Positions 34,911 to 36,824 of a stretch of 36,824 nucleotides of DNA are shown piece by piece. Position 1 is the first letter of the stretch; the number at the start of each line of letters is the position of its first letter. The notes under the pieces were generated by a model, which saw only the letters and a list, made by a program, of their open reading frames with translations, did no database searches and was not told the DNA's origin. Position numbers and translations under genes: made by a program. Source of the DNA: Corallochytrium limacisporum (taxonomy: Eukaryota > Opisthokonta); assembly GCA_002811645.1 (NCBI GenBank), contig PDIP01000035.1:50203-87026 (forward strand). Direction: 5' to 3'.

Positions 34911-35805
34911 GGTGACAACCGAATAATTGTTCCCGTGTGTAAAACAGAGTGTTCACACTTTCTCCACTTTAAACACCGCGATACATGAAATACCAACTTA
35001 TGCGGTGATTCATGATTCATAGTAACACAATGCTACTGCTCAATAGTATGCCGTCTGTAAGAGATAGTAGGGAACGGCTCAGAAAGAGTAGTTGACCACC
35101 ACCACGGTTCCTTTGAGTATACCAGAAGCACATCTCACCGAGGGCCTATGTACTTGGGGTAGAGGCAACTCTACGCCAGCTACAGGCGCCAATGGCTCGT
35201 CTGTGGTGAACAGTACTGAATGGCTTACGTACCGCACTTGCAATACATTCAAAACCAGATGGGTAGTTTGAGGGGCTAGCAATACAATTTGTACCGGTAT
35301 ACCCTTACGTAGTACTGCCTATATTCTAGGGTGAAAGTTCCCTGTTCTTGATTTTAGAAAATACATGGGGGATTTTCGTTCAGTTTTTTGTGTGTGTTTT
35401 TGGGAGCGGGAGGGAAGTGTGTGTCTGCCGACGTTTAGCCCCTCCTCCCCTTGCCCATCCCATCCGGGAGCGGAGGGGAGAGAAGGGACGGTTGAACGGG
35501 AAGGGAGACCTGTACGTAGACACCAGGATCCCGACCCTTAGGGCTTGAGGTGGCAAATTGCAATCCTTTATACGATCGACATTGGGAAAGCTACTATTCT
35601 TCATTTACAGCCGTCATGGAAGTAAGTAATCCGACGATCATCACTATGGCTGTGTACACCGGCATGTATCAGAGACATCGAAGTCGGAGCGTTGGTGGCT
35701 TGCCAATAGTGATTCAAAGATGATTATGTTTGTGTAATGGAACATGGAAATACTATGTGAATTGTGATGCTGTACGTAATTTTACATGGCTATGCTCAAG
35801 CTTGT
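34911..35805. other. RPL24 upstream region and UBC12 3' side
   Basis: This 895-bp stretch has a T/G-rich tract (35384-35405) and a purine-rich plus-strand segment (about 35464-35510), which is pyrimidine-rich on the RPL24 strand. A GGGAGACC at 35503-35510 resembles the 5S C box, but no 5S surrounds it. No gene or RNA recognised. Confidence 0.4.
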
Positions 35806-36339
35806 TCAGACGACCCGATCGAAGTGGGTATTGGCTACAAACCCACCCCGCATAGCGTGTGTCACATTGCGTTCAAAGGTCTTCCGATTCTCCCGGAGAA
35901 CGTTGGCAGCCTCCTTGTTGAGGGGATCATCGGGGTTGGGCTCCAGAAAGAGATACTGTAATCCATATATAACCGAGTTGATGCTCAGGACAGGCTTCCA
36001 GTCCTCACGAAGAATATTGAGGCATACATTGCCCTCCAAATCAATGTTGGGGTGGTAGATCTTCTGCTCGCATTTAACTTTGGGAGCTTCATGAGGGTAT
36101 TGTGTCGAGACCTTGAACGTGAAAGTAAAAGTACCGCCCTTATAAAAACCTTCATCAGGCTTGATGGTCAACACAAAGTTCATGAGATCATTCGAGTCGG
36201 GGAAATCGAGCTTACAAGTGGAAGGAAGGTTCAGATCACTGATATCCTTCTGGACACGAAGCTCTCCCGCGGCGGTCTTCTTGCCACCGTTGGCCTCGGC
36301 CTGTTTCTTCTCTTCCTTAAGCTGGAAAAGTTTGATCAT
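35806..36339 (-). CDS. UBE2M: NEDD8-conjugating enzyme UBC12
   Basis: UBC12 takes NEDD8 from its E1 and passes it to cullins. The 177-residue protein starts [12 protein letters not shown], the N-terminal docking motif for NEDD8 E1 in UBC12. The E2 core has HPN (96-98), catalytic Cys106 in [16 protein letters not shown], and the tail of the fold [14 protein letters not shown]. Human UBE2M has Cys111, in line after its slightly longer N-terminal extension. Frame is intronless. Confidence 0.97.
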   Translation of the reverse strand: MIKLFQLKEEKKQAEANGGKKTAAGELRVQKDISDLNLPSTCKLDFPDSNDLMNFVLTIKPDEGFYKGGTFTFTFKVSTQYPHEAPKVKCEQKIYHPNIDLEGNVCLNILREDWKPVLSINSVIYGLQYLFLEPNPDDPLNKEAANVLRENRKTFERNVTHAMRGGFVANTHFDRVV

Positions 36340-36824
36340 TGTTACTTTTCACTTTGTACTACTAACTGTTAATTGATTTGGCCAGCTAATTGAGTCCAAC
36401 TGCGCCCGCGGTCGCAATAGTCCACCAAATTGCAAAGAGTCCGTTTTTTTCCGTTGCACTACTATACCATGATGTGGTTTGTACACTCGCGACAGCAATC
36501 ATGATATACGTTTACAAATCATCTTGGTCCTTAGGCGCCTCTAAAAGGACGAATACTCTATTCCTGCTCCCAGGGTAGAACGCTGAAGGAATGTCGAGTA
36601 TTGCTTGCAAGACAGCGACGTTCCTAAACGAAAGGGAAAATTTTACATGCTTGGAAGCGGCTGCGGGGAAGCGGTCGATTTCTCCTCCCACTCCCAGTAG
36701 TGTTTTGTGGTTCCGCCGCCGCTGCGGCGCCGAAGCCCCAGCAGCCCAGAGCGGAAGCCACCTCCCCCCGGGGGGGGGGGGCCCGGGGGGGGCCCGGGGG
36801 GAAAAAAAGAAAAAAAAAAAAAAA
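36340..36824. other. UBC12 upstream region ending in low-complexity DNA
   Basis: This stretch should contain the UBC12 promoter. A short frame at 36390-36578 has no recognisable domain. From 36762 the sequence becomes C-run, G12, CCC, G8, CCC, G6 and then an almost pure A-run to the end, which looks like a contig end or an assembly artefact. Confidence 0.5.
36764..36801. repeat. C/G homopolymer block at the right end
   Basis: A C-run is followed by G12, then CCC-G8-CCC-G6, all self-complementary in part. It lies upstream of UBC12 and next to the window end. Could be real G-quadruplex-type DNA or a collapsed assembly end. Confidence 0.6.

Noticed and set aside
35503-35510. GGGAGACC similar to the 5S internal control region
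   Set aside because: No other 5S segment or terminator is nearby.

Overview
The window looks like nuclear DNA of a compact, intron-poor unicellular eukaryote. There are 16 protein-coding genes and one 5S rRNA gene in 36.8 kb, on both strands, with no operon logic; several starts sit in ACC-ATG-G type contexts. Only one intron is recognisable (GT-AG with a CTAAC branch-point-like site, in the mevalonate diphosphate decarboxylase gene). The gene content is RIC8, UBXN4, a PSMD5-type proteasome chaperone, SPT2, a full-length Fused/STK36 kinase, cytosolic mevalonate decarboxylase and a two-domain folate enzyme. Together with a PH-ankyrin protein carrying YxNx tyrosine motifs, this fits a free-living, probably flagellated protist near the opisthokont/amoebozoan/apusozoan (Amorphea) side better than a yeast, plant or animal. 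That placement is inference; one window cannot fix the species.

Layout, left to right. 1-2475 is nearly empty, with only a doubtful reading frame running off the left edge. Then come three plus-strand genes: an RRM/R3H RNA-binding protein (2476-3975), PSMD5-like (4347-5924) and a Senataxin/Sen1-like helicase (6373-9018). The HPPK-DHPS folate gene (11280-9823, minus) diverges from maleylacetoacetate isomerase (12057-12704, plus). UBXN4 (13099-14253, plus) converges on an EamA/WAT1-like transporter (15381-14293, minus). After a 1.5-kb spacer with a 68-bp tandem duplication comes the PH-ankyrin protein (16846-19608), then a solitary minus-strand 5S rRNA gene (19839-19722). A class-3 lipase (20389-22260, plus) converges on a PlsC acyltransferase (23485-22409, minus). 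STK36 (25107-29096, plus) and MVD (29786-31092, plus, two exons) follow. MVD ends 44 bp from the convergent SPT2 gene (32282-31137, minus), which diverges from RIC8 (32811-34235, plus). RPL24 (34910-34467, minus) and UBC12 (36339-35806, minus) close the window, which ends in a G/C homopolymer block and an A-rich run.

The genes are mostly independent housekeeping functions: folate and isoprenoid synthesis, tyrosine catabolism, ER-associated degradation and proteasome assembly, neddylation, translation, chromatin, RNA termination and lipid remodelling. Three bear on signalling: RIC8 (G-alpha chaperone), STK36 (Hedgehog/flagellar kinase family) and the PH-ankyrin protein.

Most noteworthy are the YxNx-PH-ankyrin protein, the lone 5S gene with a TATA-like block just upstream, self-complementary C-run/G-run palindromes confined to intergenic DNA, pyrimidine tracts mostly oriented with the downstream gene, and a single intron kept near the 3' end of MVD. 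I do not see a clear new multi-gene system.
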